A stretch of DNA of 64,000 nucleotides from Ceratorhiza oryzae-sativae (taxonomy: Eukaryota > Basidiomycota > Agaricomycetes > Cantharellales > Ceratobasidiaceae), in contig JARWMV010000241.1 in the NCBI GenBank assembly GCA_030998015.1, forward strand, positions 558,001 through 622,000. Reading direction: 5' to 3'. Numbering within the stretch: position 1 is the stretch's first letter; each line of letters starts with the position of its first letter. This document shows, one piece after another, positions 9,980 to 20,583 of this stretch. The notes under the pieces were generated by a model, which had not been told where the DNA came from, searched no databases, and saw nothing but the letters and a program-made list of their open reading frames with translations. Position numbers and translations under genes: made by a program.

Positions 9980-11425
9980 ATGGCCACCCTCGCCCCACAC
10001 ACTCCTCTGCCCGCCCCGTCATCGAGTCGCTCGCCCTCGCCCACGCCCGCCCCGTCGTACATCACCTACTCCAAGTCGGAGCCCGACTTCCAGGACGACC
10101 ATGACACGGTTCCACTCACCGAGCGCGGCATCAGGCGCTCCGGGTCCCCCACTCCCTCCGAACAGGAGGAGCTCAAAGCGTTCGAGGGGACAACGAGAAA
10201 AATGTTCCGCAAGGAGAGCTGGAAGGACAAGCACTTCCTGAGTGAGTAGGGTTTCACGATCGCAATAAGAGCATAGACTGACATCATCGATTCAGTTACG
10301 ATCTTTGTTGTCGGAGTGTTGATCGCGATTACCATCGTCATCGGTGTCTTTCAACACAAGATTATCACGGCACTGATCCCAGCGGCTAAATGGGTTCACG
10401 ACGCTCCTGCTGGGTGGTTGATTCCTATCACAATTCTGATTATCTTGTCGATTCCTCCGGTGAGCTGTAATGGCTCCAATAAATCAACTTATACTCACCT
10501 GCCTATCATACAGCTCTTTGGGGCAGAGATCGTCCACATTCTATGTGGACTCATTTATGGGCTCTGGCTGGGTTTCATTATCGTCTGTGGTACGTATCAT
10601 GACAAATTCACCTTCGGCACCCGACTGAAGCAGCCTACAGTTGGCATGGTCATTGGTGAATGTATCACCTTTTACATGTTCCGCTCTTGCCTCCGTTCTC
10701 GTGCGGAAAAGCTGGAAAGGGGAGAAGGCGGCTCCGCTCGCTTTGGTGCGCTCGCACGTGTCATCCGCGAGGGCGGTTTTTGGGTGGCGTTGGTGATAAG
10801 GTTCAGCGCCTTCCCCACGCACAGTAGGTCTCGTTTTGCTTGCAAAGAAGCTACTCGTTCTAATGCACCCTTCAGTCACTACCGCGCTCTTCGCTACTTG
10901 TGGCTTTCCTTCTTCATGTTCCTGGCTACCTTGGCCCTATCTCTGCCTCGTCAACTGGCTGGGGTCTATATTGGAGGCAAGTAATTCCAGCTTGTAACCC
11001 AAACTCGTATTTACCCTAAGCAGTCCTCGCAAAAGAGGCTGCAGAAGGTCATGCTTCAAGGACAGACAAGGTACTTTCTAACGTCGTGCTTGGCGTCACA
11101 ATTGCGATTACGGTTGTTGCTATGATGTAAGCAATCGCGCTTCGCCCCAGTCTATCAGCTCACCCCTCCATATAGCTGGATCCAGAAGCGGCTGAAAGGC
11201 GCTGCGCTGGCCATGATTCGTGAACGCCGTGCTCGCCAAAACGCTGCAGACAACTTGGAAGTCAAGCCATTCGACCCAAGCGCGCTCTACGACCCCGAGG
11301 CTGCCAGGAATAACCAGCCGAGTGCAGATGCGTTTGGCCCAGCTGCTCCGATCCCACCCAACGGAGCACGGATGCCTGCTCAACCAGCGCCTGCTCAGAT
11401 TCACGTCGAGAGTAGTGTGGTGTAG
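9980..11425 (+). CDS. TVP38: TVP38/TMEM64-family Golgi membrane protein (VTT/SNARE-associated domain)
   Basis: Exons 9980-10241, 10296-10459, 10514-10589, 10641-10823, 10876-10976, 11024-11126 and 11176-11425. The N-terminus is Ser/Pro-rich and cytosolic; then come membrane segments (ITIFVVGVLIAITIVIGVF; LIPITILIILSIPP; EIVHILCGLIYGLWLGF). The family core follows: VGMVIGECITFYMFR, WVALVIRFSAFP, then LSLPRQLAGVYIG. After a last membrane segment (VVLGVTIAITVVAM) the tail is hydrophilic and Pro/Ala-rich. TVP38 proteins act in Golgi/vesicle membranes. One nucleotide appears missing near 10903 (TTALFATCG and SFFMFLATL lie in different frames). The intron after VYIG fits best as a GC-AG intron (GGAG|GCAAGT); a GT donor 4 nt later would be needed if the frame break were ignored. 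Confidence 0.88.
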
Positions 11426-12235
11426 GAAAGTTCCGAGTCGTGATTTCACCCATTGGCACGAATAACTTGACGACTGCTGTATTCCCCGCCCGTACTGTTG
11501 TATTTTTAACCTATTATTCTTGGCGTTCAACTTGAAAAAAAAATTCTCAACTGTTTGGTGGATAGTTTAAGGTGATGGGTCATAGGTCCGCCGTGAACGA
11601 ATGCACTTGACCGCGCGTCTGAAGCGCTTGAGTTTCACTGATAGAATTACCCTCTGTAATGAGCGCGGACATGCATACATCCACGTTTTCTGTTAGAGCA
11701 ATAATCGTTGTCCGTACCTATATGTGCAAAGCGTTTGTATCTGCTTACTCAGTCTGGTATTTCATATACTCGGCGGGAGGACAGATCGGCGAGACATTGG
11801 AAAATGCATCGGGCGCGGACAGGCGCAGAACAGGACAAGAGACGGAAAGGTAGTTGGAAAGAGTCCAAAACAGAAGCAACGGCTAGGTGGGGGATGGCCG
11901 AGATACATGATGTCAGGATGGGAGATGGCCGGCAAGAAGTAGGTATCTGGATGGGAAGGACCGCAGCTTGGTCGCAGCGCCAAATTGCATCTCGCGGATG
12001 TTTGAACCGCTCTGGACTAGAACCCAATACTACGGGCTTGCACAGTCTGTGATGTACGTATCCATCAGAATCCCATCGTCGATAACCGAGCATCGTTCGG
12101 ATTGATTTGGGCCGAGTCATCTGGCGCGCAGTCTTCGTCGCGTGCAACTCCCGGAGCATTCATCCGCCATTCAGGTTTTGTTTCTTTAAAAAGGTCAGAG
12201 AGGGCGTGTCGCTGAACATCAAGCACCTTTATACA
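11426..12235. other. Intergenic region between TVP38 and hydrolase paralog B
   Basis: No gene seen. From about 11975 to 12120 the sequence is a diverged copy of the region before paralog A, including the shared string ACCGAGCATCG-TCGGATTGA (12087-12108 here, about 7910-7932 there) and the tRNA-like fragment. The duplication therefore included the promoter. Confidence 0.5.
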
Positions 12236-13383
12236 ATGCCTCTTCTCAAACTTCCTAGTGGCGTTTCACTTTCCTACTTTTCCTACCCCGACCCGGCCCC
12301 ATTGCCATCTCGTCCAACCGTCTTGTTCCTCTCGGCCCTCATCCAGCGCACGGAGGTTCAATTTGAACCGCAGTACAAGGATACACTGTTCAAGGGTTTC
12401 AACTTTGTCGGAATCGATGTGCACGGCCACGGCGACACGACGGGACGAGAGACGTGGGATTACGCGGACAACGCGGCGGATGTTGTTGAAGGGATGGTCA
12501 GTTGTTATTTGGTATATATAAAGAGTCCCTTTGATCTTGTGTATTTTAGAAAGCGCTTGGGATAGACAAGTTTTTCGTATTTGGAACGTCCAGTGGTATG
12601 TCCCACAGCCCCTGCCTCCCATTGTATGCTCATTTCGGGCTTTAGGTGGCATGATTACTCAGGAGATTGGGATTCGCTATCCAGAGCATGTCCGCGGCTT
12701 GGGTAAGTCCAGGTCTTCTCCTTGCAGTTGTGATCAGGACTGACACTTGCATAGTTCTATGCGCCACAACTCCCGGCCCCATAAGCCCTGAATTTGCTAC
12801 CCGATTCCGTAGTTTTTGGCTTCCAGCTTGGAACTCTAGCGTCCCCCCACCAGACGCGGCGCTGATGGGCTCGACGGCCTCTTCGTTTGGCGTTGCGCCT
12901 AAACCGGCCGATCAACCCGGATCCGCGTTTGGTGACCGCAACCCAGTCGAACACGAGAGTGGAGAACGGACTGCGGAGAGTGCGATAGGTCTCGAGCTGT
13001 ACTGTCGAATCTTGGACAATTGGCGCAGTCATACGGGCGAGAGCAAGGTCATGAAGCCTGTTGAAGCCATGTTGAGGTGGGAAGGGACTGGGAAACGTTT
13101 GGGAGGCGTCGAGGTCCCGGTGTTGGTACTGTAAGTTGGTTTCATCGTGGCGTGTGGAAATACTTGTTCACTGGTTGGTGGTAGGCATGGCCGGGATGAC
13201 CCAACGTTTTCAATTGACCACGCTGAACAAATTTCAAAGTCTTTGCCGAGCCATAAGCATAATCGCTTGGTCAAGCTAGACGGGAATGGTGCGCATGTGA
13301 TCAATGTGATTAAAGAGGTGGTGCCCGTGCTCAATTCGGCCACTCGGGAGTGGCTGGACGAGTGCATCAAGGCTGGTTTTTGA
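12236..13383 (+). CDS. Alpha/beta-hydrolase family protein (intact paralog B)
   Basis: Five exons: 12236-12496, 12550-12595, 12646-12702, 12755-13130 and 13185-13383, 939 nt, 312 residues, all in phase. The sequence shows the alpha/beta-hydrolase-1 pattern: MPLLKLPSGVSLSYFSYPDP, the oxyanion-side strand VLFLSALIQ, FVGIDVHGHGDTTG, and the nucleophile elbow GTSSGG (Ser of G-x-S-x-G) whose last Gly codon is split by an intron. A likely acid is in HGRDDP and a likely catalytic His in NGAHVINVIKE. The relatives that come to mind are 3-oxoadipate enol-lactonase-like hydrolases, but the substrate cannot be deduced. This is the only complete member of a local family whose other copies at 8049, 9285 and 14225 are dead. 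No signal peptide is visible, so it is probably intracellular. Confidence 0.88.
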
Positions 13384-14224
13384 TCGCCGTTCCGAGTGTA
13401 CAGAGTCGTAATAGTCACAAGAACCATATTATAATCGTGGTCTCATTGCTAGTCCGAATGAAAGGTTGGGTTGTAGAGTAAATGCTAGTATTCTTGGCGA
13501 TTGGCACAGCAATCCTTGAAATCATGATATATGTATCTAGTTGTACAAGTGAACATGTGGTAATTGGCTACTCGATCCTGCGTCCCAGTCGGTTGGTTTG
13601 TATATGAAAATCTCCCAACTCGATTCCGCTTATCGGCGCCACTTGCCACCATATTCTTACATAACCTACTCCAGCGCCTGTTAAACACTGAGTTTCAAAG
13701 AAACACCCATCAATGTGACAGAATCACCGAATAGATGAAAATAAAGGATATGTGCTCGGTATTCAATAGCCTGGCGGAATAGCGGTAAGCACGTAACCGG
13801 GTACGCTCGCGTGTTAGTCAACAAAGCCTGGTTGCCCAGTTTCTGCTTGCCAAGCGACGAGCCGTCGATTTTCAAAAGGGTTCACAACGCATTGCCTCCG
13901 AATATGTACCATTGCCGTGACAGTCCGGTCCGGATATCTCGCTTTCCACCATTTGGCTTTCCACCACTTGGCTTTCCACCACTTGACGTGGTCGAGAGCG
14001 AGGATAGCGAACGAACGGCAGAGCATAGGCGGCCTCGACTACCATTGCCGAATTTTGATAGCCGGCAGCCGTACGCAGCCAAGAACAGGTCTGTGAAACA
14101 TGGAGTGGACGTTAACGGAGGGGTCGAACAATAACTGGGGAGGGTCGGTCACCGGTGCTAGTACTGCGAGTTATTTCCGTGTTGGATATCAACTCATTCT
14201 TTGAACTATCATGTGAAATGTCGT
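13384..14224. other. Intergenic region after hydrolase B
   Basis: No gene seen. It contains a three-fold 15-bp tandem repeat at 13941-13985 (unit GCTTTCCACCACTTG). The overlapping open frames around it are produced by the repeat. Confidence 0.4.
13941..13985. repeat. 15-bp tandem repeat, three units
   Basis: Units at 13941-13955, 13956-13970 and 13971-13985; the first differs from the other two by one base. Confidence 0.8.
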
Positions 14225-14405
14225 GGATGCTCCAATATTCGCATTTGGACATGTTGAGCAAATTGTGAACTCGCTGCCGAAGGACCAGCATACTCGGTTG
14301 ATCAAAGCGGGCGCATATAACCAAGCTGGTCAAAGAGGCCGTTCCTAAGATTAATCCCAGCCCTTGGGGATTGGTTGTGCGAGTGTATTAGAGCCGGATT
14401 CTAGG
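14225..14405 (+). pseudogene. C-terminal remnant of the alpha/beta-hydrolase family (copy 4)
   Basis: The stretch encodes a piece like GHVEQIVNSLPKDQHTRLIK, corresponding to DHAEQISKSLPSHKHNRLVK of paralog B, then in shifted frames VKEAVPKINP and WLCECIRAGF followed by a TAG stop, as in the end of paralog B. It has no upstream exons. It lies about 0.9 kb after paralog B in the same orientation, so it is part of the same tandem array. Confidence 0.7.
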
Positions 14406-14742
14406 CGCAGCTCTCGACGCAAATAGCTGTAACCACACCACTCACGCTGTAACCAAGCACAAAATGAAGGTGATGAATGAGACCTCGGTTAAGCGCCGTT
14501 CCTTTATCGCTTCCAGAAGCGCGCGTGTCCCTGTGGACGATTGTTTTTCTCATCCGTGTTTTCTCCCTCCATCTCTTGTTCCGCTCTCTCCTCTTTCTCT
14601 GCGCCTCTCCCTAACGACCCCGAATCAGACATCTCTCGGCTTGTGCTAGTCACCCCAGCAGCATAGCCCAGACGCGCTTATTTACGCAAGCCCCGCCAAC
14701 CTCCTAATCCGTCGCTCGTTCATTTCCTACCCAACCAACACA

Positions 14743-15247
14743 ATGGCCGAAGGAGCCTCGTTTTCTGAAGACTGGGACCGTCCCGCCACTCCGCCACCCA
14801 AGGTCCTGCCGCTGGACGAGTGCACCACCTCGCCCGGCGGCACCACGCGCGGCTCCCGGTCGCTGAGCGATCTGATGAGGTTGCATGCCGAGCATGGCAA
14901 GGGGAACCTCCAGCTGAATCCGCAGGAGGAGCAGAGGCTCGAGGAGGAGCTGGCCAAGTGGGTGAGTGCATGCTCGGGACATGCCAGCGCTGTTTGGCTG
15001 ACGTGGGACCCAGGTCAACTCGGAGGAAGACGACGACACGTTTTTCGGCCGTCGCTCGCTCGACGGCGGTGTCCGACCACGTGGTGTCGCCGACTTGGGG
15101 CGACCCCGGGGGCAGAGCGAGAGCCATGTGAGAGAAGGAAGCCACGAGCGGAGCGGGAGCCCGCTCGACCGGCGAGAACGAAAAGACTCTTCTAAAATGC
15201 TCATTCCCGGCCGCGGAGTCATTGCTGGGAGTGTCCACCGCGACTGA
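14743..15247 (+). CDS. Short hydrophilic protein of unknown function
   Basis: Two exons, 14743-14961 and 15014-15247, give 150 residues in phase. I do not recognise the family. Visible features: a Ser/Thr/Pro-rich N-terminal third, a helical middle (SLSDLMRLHAEHGKGN, then LNPQEEQRLEEELAKW), an acidic patch at the splice junction (NSEEDDDTFF) and an Arg/Ser/Glu-rich C-terminus (HERSGSPLDRRERK) ending in SVHRD. It has no signal peptide or membrane segment. The long pyrimidine-rich leader (14540-14740) and GC-rich coding sequence fit an expressed gene. The SLSDLMRLH plus acidic-patch arrangement looks conserved-type rather than random, but I cannot name it. Confidence 0.65.
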
Positions 15248-15779
15248 TTCTGTTTGTCTGCCTTTCTTGCTGTGTTTTCTCCTGATTTATTGTGTTTTGG
15301 ATGACTCTTACTTATGTTTACGACCCCATCACGACCTTTGACGACCCCCGCGACGATCTCACTCTTGTTTTCTTGTGTGTCTATTGCATGTGTTTGTGAT
15401 CTAGCACGACTGTTTCTTTACATTACGCACTTGTTACCCCTCCGGGGTTTGTTATATCTATACGCCTGTTCGTATATCCACATATAGAGCAGCTGGCATC
15501 TGTCCATTCTCCGGTTTTTGTTGTGCCTGTGAGGGTTGATCTGCGATCGAGAATTTTTTCGCACGTGGCGGGACTCGGAGCCGTGCGGGATTTGTTTGTG
15601 CGATCAGATCAAATTCTTCCATTCAATCAAACCTTGGGGCTGACCGCAGCCCTCATGGCATAATCTCACCACGATCATCTGCCAGACTAATAACCCACAG
15701 CAAGTGAGTGCCTGTCCTAAATACCTCGCCGAATCTGAACCTAAACAGGTGTGTATCAATAGACAGACTGGTGCCCCCC
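15248..15779. other. 3' and 5' flanks between two plus-strand genes
   Basis: About 530 bases, T-rich from 15250 to 15480, with no gene. An AG acceptor after a pyrimidine tract at 15746-15749 suggests a 5'-UTR intron or an unrecognised first exon of the next gene. Confidence 0.4.
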
Positions 15780-17318
15780 ATGTCTAACGCCGTGCGCATC
15801 CCAGACGCCCTCCGCCTGGCTGGCACGCCATCAGACCATGGGCGCCCCACCTTTCGCTCTACGTCCACGAAATCACCTCGGTGTCGGTGACGTTTGTACT
15901 CTCGTGTCGCCACTCGAACCTGGAGCTCGCCGAGCTCGATGCGGACAAGTACAAGATTTCTGATGTGTTGGGAAAGGGACTGGCCGTCAAGGTGAACCAG
16001 AATCCGTGGCAGCGGGTGGTCATGCATGTCGACGAAGAGTCGGACGAGGAGGCCGTCGTCATCATTTATGGTCTTATGCCCGCCAAGTCCTATGAGATCG
16101 AGCTGAGCGTGGTTGCTGGAGAGAGTATCAAGGGCAGTCTTATGACCGAAGAGGAGAGCCGTACGTTGTTTATTCTCGTCACAATCAACGGCGGGGTTGC
16201 TAATGCGTCAACGTGTCGCAGACGACTCGACCGAACCCACACCAGCCGTCACCCAGCTCACCACGGCCCAAACCCAAACCCAAACGGTCACACCGGAAGC
16301 CACGCCGCCTTCTTCCCCCGCCTCGTCATCTCGCCCGCCCACACCCCCAGCTCCTCCCCGCCAGATCACCGTCGAAGAGCGTGCGAACCAATTACGGCAC
16401 ATGCACTCGCTTCTCACCCAAGAACACGACCAGCTCACGTCCCAGCTCAAGACCGCACGGCGAGACGCCCAACGCGCCGACGCTGCTCTCCGCAGCGAGA
16501 TCGAGGCGCTCAAAAAGGCGATGGAAAAAAACGCGGCTGGGGAGCAGAGGGCGAAACAAAAGATTTTGGCGCTGCAAGAGGCGGTCAAGCAGGCGCTGGC
16601 TGCGGCGGTCGAGATGGATCAGACCGTCAAGGAGATGGAGCGCGCGTTGCCAGAGCTCGAGGCAAAGCGGGCCCAAGCCGAGGAAGAGCATGTGCTGGCG
16701 AGCGAGCAGGCCGAGAAGAGCGCGGCCGAGACAAAAGCCGCACTCGACGCCGATCGTAAAAAGACAGCCGAAGTGGAGAGCGAGCTTGCGTCCCTGACGA
16801 CCCGACTCGAAAAGCTCACGACGAAGCGGGACAAGCTTGCGGGCGAGACGGTGCCCGAGCTGGAAAAGGAGCTCGCTGGGTTGCAGGCTGCGATTGAAGA
16901 GGCTCAAAAGGAAAAGGAGCGCGAGCGGGAGTTTAATCATGAGATTGACTATCCGCATCATTACGCGCCTGTGCCGGTTGTTCAACCGACACGAAGACCC
17001 GGGCAGATGGAGATTAACGCGGCTGCGCCGCCTTTTGTTCCACGTGCGGCGCATTCGAGGGGGGCGGTCAGCGTTGGGTCCCTTGGGCGGGCGGCTGGTG
17101 CTCAGGCAGCGGCTGTGGGAGCACCTGTGGGGAGTAAGCATGGGACAACGGCGAGTGATGGATTTATGGGTGTGAGAGGCTTCCCGTTAGGAGGGAGAGC
17201 GGGGCCGGAACTGGAACTGGAACTGGAGCCGGAACCGGGACGGGGGCCGGGGTTGGAGGAGACAAGGGAGGTATCTGGGGCATCTTACCAACGTCTTGAG
17301 CAGGTGTGCGGAGTGTGA
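15780..17318 (+). CDS. FN3-like domain plus long coiled-coil protein, unknown function
   Basis: Two main exons, about 15780-16160 and 16222-17318. The first encodes a beta-rich segment (LYVHEITSVSVTFVL, then PWQRVVMHVDEES, then VVIIYGLMPAKSYEIELSVV) that looks like a fibronectin-III-type fold. The second starts with a Thr/Pro/Ser-rich linker (TPPSSPASSSRPPTPPAPP) followed by roughly 180 residues of Glu/Lys/Ala-rich heptads (from VEERANQLRHMHSLL to EEAQKEKERE), a strong coiled coil. A Gly/Ala/Pro-rich tail with a (EL)n(EP)n stretch follows. No membrane segment. The start is uncertain: the plausible N-terminus from ATG 15780 (MSNAVRIPDALRL) and the FN3-like frame differ by one nucleotide, with the switch near 15838-15850. 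Fungal proteins of this layout have been linked to ubiquitination networks, but I cannot confirm that here. Confidence 0.7.
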
Positions 17319-18495
17319 GCTGAAGGAGGTGATAGGATAAATGTGGAAAGAGGGCGTAGAAGATAAAGGTTATGTCGAGGCTATCATGTGAGTGCTAAGA
17401 CGTGTAATTTCGACGATAGTCTTTGATCCAAAGCATAGGCTTTGTTGTTTGTATTTGTATCCCATATTGGTGCTATGATATCGTCGTGAGCTATTTGTAT
17501 CCTCGGGGGTTTGAAATCGGAAGTATCTTGCGTTTTTATGAATTCATTTTCAGGCAAATCACGAATTTGTGAAGGATCCGCTTCGAGACATTTGTGCTTG
17601 CTTAGGAGCTGGACGAGTGGTCCGTTGCCCCGCAGAGCTTGCTGTTCGCTTCGGAAGGAACACTAGAGATTCCGAAAGCTGAATGCTAAGAAAAAGGGTG
17701 CGCAACACAGAATCCGTATGCTCCAGATCATTCGATTGCGCAATCTACAGCTCCAGGAGGTTCGTAAGTAATGTGGGTTTCATGAGCCTGTGTAAATCAA
17801 GCCAAGACTACCGAATTTTGTAGCCTTGCTATCTGTCAAGGCGGCCACGATGCGCTTACAGCATGAAATTATGGAGGGGGGGGGAGCTATGAATCCAGGC
17901 TGTTCCTACAGTATTTGTTTATGGAGCAAGGTGGTTTCGTGTGAGTGATTTGCAAGAAATTTCAGCGCTCACTCACTCGAATTGGACAGCTTCAGTGATA
18001 AGCTGCGTGCAAGCTTTTGGCATTACGGGGCCGAACACGATGATCTTGACAGCCAATTTGTTGGAAAACACTCGCACAGCATTAGACTCTGGGTCTTGGA
18101 TGTCATAGTCGTGTGATGGGTCGTAGCACAAGGCCCAGGTTGAGCACGTCAAGCTCACCGTTACTCACGCAATCCGCAGCCTCAACGCCCGGAGCTTCAC
18201 CAACTTTTCACAAACCCCTTCGCGTGGCCTGGGCCGCTTGCGAGTGTCGTTGATCTACTATGCTTCCTATTCTATTTTCTGTCAAGTATCAACTGGTTTC
18301 TCCTGTGTAGCCTCCCCCGGCACACTCGCTGGGATTGCGTGCCCCGCCGAGCTTGGTCCCTAAGCCTAGTGGTTAGCAGATCGCTGCATGTGGATATATG
18401 CACAGTACCAATCCTCTTAACGGCGGCGTAGAGGTCCTTAACAAAGTGTAGTATTATGTGTGATTCAATACACGCAATTCAATGAAAAAAAAAAA
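17319..18495. other. Intergenic region between convergent genes
   Basis: About 1.2 kb between the coiled-coil gene (+) and the aspartic protease (-). No gene supported; the 61-codon minus frame at 17973-18158 has no motif. A run of 9-10 G lies near 17877-17886. Confidence 0.4.
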
Positions 18496-20035
18496 TCACA
18501 CTCGAACAGGCGTAGCAAAGCAAACTTGGTCGTTTTCCAGGTCAAACTTGGTGTATGTGTTCTTCAGTAGAGTATCTCCCATGATCCAGCATCCAACTTC
18601 TAAGGCAGCCGGAGAACTGGCAAGTGCTCCGATACACGTGGAATTGTCATTAGTTAGCGTACCCACTCAAGATCATGGTTAGCTCAACCGCCAAGTGAGA
18701 CAACGCAGCTGGTACTCACAGTTGAAATCATTCATGGGGATATTGAACTCCGCGTTGGAGACCACGAAGGTGGGACTAGGGACGTTTTTGCATGGCATCT
18801 GCCAATAGCCCGAGCTCTCAGGTGGAGAACCGCAGTCCTTGGTGCTCATGCATGGCACTGCACCTGGGACACTAGCATAGAATTTCGTCACAGTGACAGG
18901 GTCACCAACCATAATCGTGGTTCCGGTATCAGCAATCATACAGTTGCAATAAGTCCCTACAAGCCCGGTGCTTGTATTGGGCTTGAGGCAGCCGTTGAAC
19001 TGCCAGTACGCCTTCCGGGTCACATCAGCGCACGTAAACGAGCCCGTGCACTTGTTTGGATTGTCTCCACCGATACAGAGCTCCGAGTTGCTCTTGGCAA
19101 GATAGAAACTGAACTTTGGTTCGGGAATCTTCTTCTGGATAAATGCGGCCTTAACAAAATTTTCTGACCCAATCTGCGAGAGACTAGAATATCCAAGCCC
19201 CATAATGCCGTCCATTGAGGTGTCCTGGAATTCTTTCGACTCTGAGGTCACCGCGGAGAAGTTATATCTAAGAAAAAGCCCTAGTGTTACCTCAAACTTC
19301 TTCAAAGTGGTGCGAGCTTACCCCTCGACTGAAATACCAGCAACATTAACAGTGTCCTCGAAGATAGGCCCTGAAGTGGTCGAACCATCTCCGTACATAA
19401 TAGAAAAGTTTCCTGGATTGCGTTTGCTGGTCGAAGATGTGGCATCATTGTACCTATTACTAGTCTTTCCGCAGGTCGTGCAGTTTTTTGAAGGAACCCA
19501 AAGATCGGAGGAGCCCCTGAATGATGGTCGGTGATACGAGTCTCTCAAAGGCAACCCACTCACGTATCAAAATCCATATAGAATGGCTGGTTGTTTGATC
19601 CAATTGTTATCTTGCCCTCCCAAACTAAATAGAGTGCTGTAAGCATTAGGAGTAGGAAAGTAGATAATGGAACTAGGCATACGAAGATCGTTCTCTTCAT
19701 CTACGAGCGCTTCACTCTGGCGTTTCCTCAATTTGAATCCACGGGGCTGGCCGTATTTTCTATGTACCAGTGGTATGTAAGTTGTTCATGTGGTTGGATA
19801 CCAGCACATACGTCTGAACACGAGCCATTTCGGCCATCAAGCCTGCGGGATTGACGACACCACGGACATCCAAAGGCAAGCCTCGCTTGTGCAATGAGAT
19901 CGAAATAGGTTTGGAAGCGGGACGAGGGAACACTGGGCCAACCGCAGCGAGAGTCGCAATAGCCAAAGACGCGAGCATCGCAAGGAAGCAAAGTGCAGGA
20001 GAACGGTGACTGTATGAGCCGCTGGAGACTTGCAT
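18496..20035 (-). CDS. Secreted pepsin-like aspartic protease (peptidase A1)
   Basis: Six exons on the minus strand: 20035-19812, 19759-19683, 19624-19564, 19516-19322, 19267-18720 and 18665-18496; 1275 nt, 424 residues. Signal peptide (MLASLAIATLAAVGPVFP), a propeptide with KYGQPRGFKLRKRQSEALVDEEND-type charge pattern (19759-19683), then the mature enzyme. First catalytic motif DFDTGSSDLWVPS, with the DTG codons split by an intron; flap region MYGDGST; MDGIMGLGYSS; second catalytic motif IADTGTT; and C-terminal GCWIMGDTLLKNTYTKFDLE. Six or more cysteines fit an extracellular enzyme. It should cleave proteins at acidic pH outside the cell. A TATA box only about 11 nt before the first ATG suggests that translation star. 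Confidence 0.93.
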
Positions 20036-20045
20036 TGCTGCACTC

Positions 20046-20054
20046 TATTTTATA
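20046..20054 (-). promoter_or_regulatory. TATA box of the aspartic protease
   Basis: TATAAAATA on the minus strand ends 11 nt before the first ATG (20035) and about 68 nt before the second in-frame ATG (19978). The spacing favours the second ATG, which also begins a cleaner signal peptide. Confidence 0.5.
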
Positions 20055-20583
20055 CGGACTCACCATTGCAATAATTTACATGCCAACTTCCACTTTCGAT
20101 GCCACTTAGGAGTAGTTTGTGCTTTTTTTCTCTCGGCGGAGAGCGTATTTTTACCCACATCATGCGGTCAACTGAATTCACTCATGTCAAGAGTAGAGAC
20201 ATGGATGTGCGATGCTCACTTTGTACGTCACCGATCACCTTCGTTGTATAAAAAAAAATCAGATGCCGCTCCCTTGACACAAATATAATTCTGTTCCGTC
20301 GATCAAAAATGAGCTTCTGGGCTGAAGGAAAAATATGGGGCCATAATCTACGCCCCTATTATTAGAATAGAGCACCAGAGCCGACAGGAATAATCATTTC
20401 TGCGGCCACACATGCGTGAATGGATCTTGAGCTTGCCGAACAATGTCATGCCCATCACAGTTCGGTGCCGGCGTATCACCAAAGCTTGTGTCACGAGCGG
20501 CGGCATCACGGCGGAGATGGAGAGTGCCGAAGCGCTCGGGAAGCTCGCATCGCGCAGTCATTCCAAAGTGAATCCCTGCTGCG
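20055..20583. other. Divergent intergenic region
   Basis: About 530 bases between the aspartic protease (-) and the DLH/SnoaL gene (+). No gene; frames at 20412-20704 are shadows of, or run into, the next gene. Confidence 0.4.

Noticed and set aside
9880..10104. Long Pro/Arg/Ser-rich frames overlapping the TVP38 first exon
   Set aside because: Shadows of GC-rich coding sequence in other frames.
16208..17141. Long minus-strand frames (up to 249 codons) opposite the coiled-coil gene
   Set aside because: Antisense of a Glu/Lys/Ala-rich coiled coil gives long Leu/Arg/Ser-rich frames by codon complementarity; no motif.
18355..18430. tRNA-like string CCTAGTGGTTAGCAGATCGCTG
   Set aside because: No matching T arm or acceptor stem nearby.
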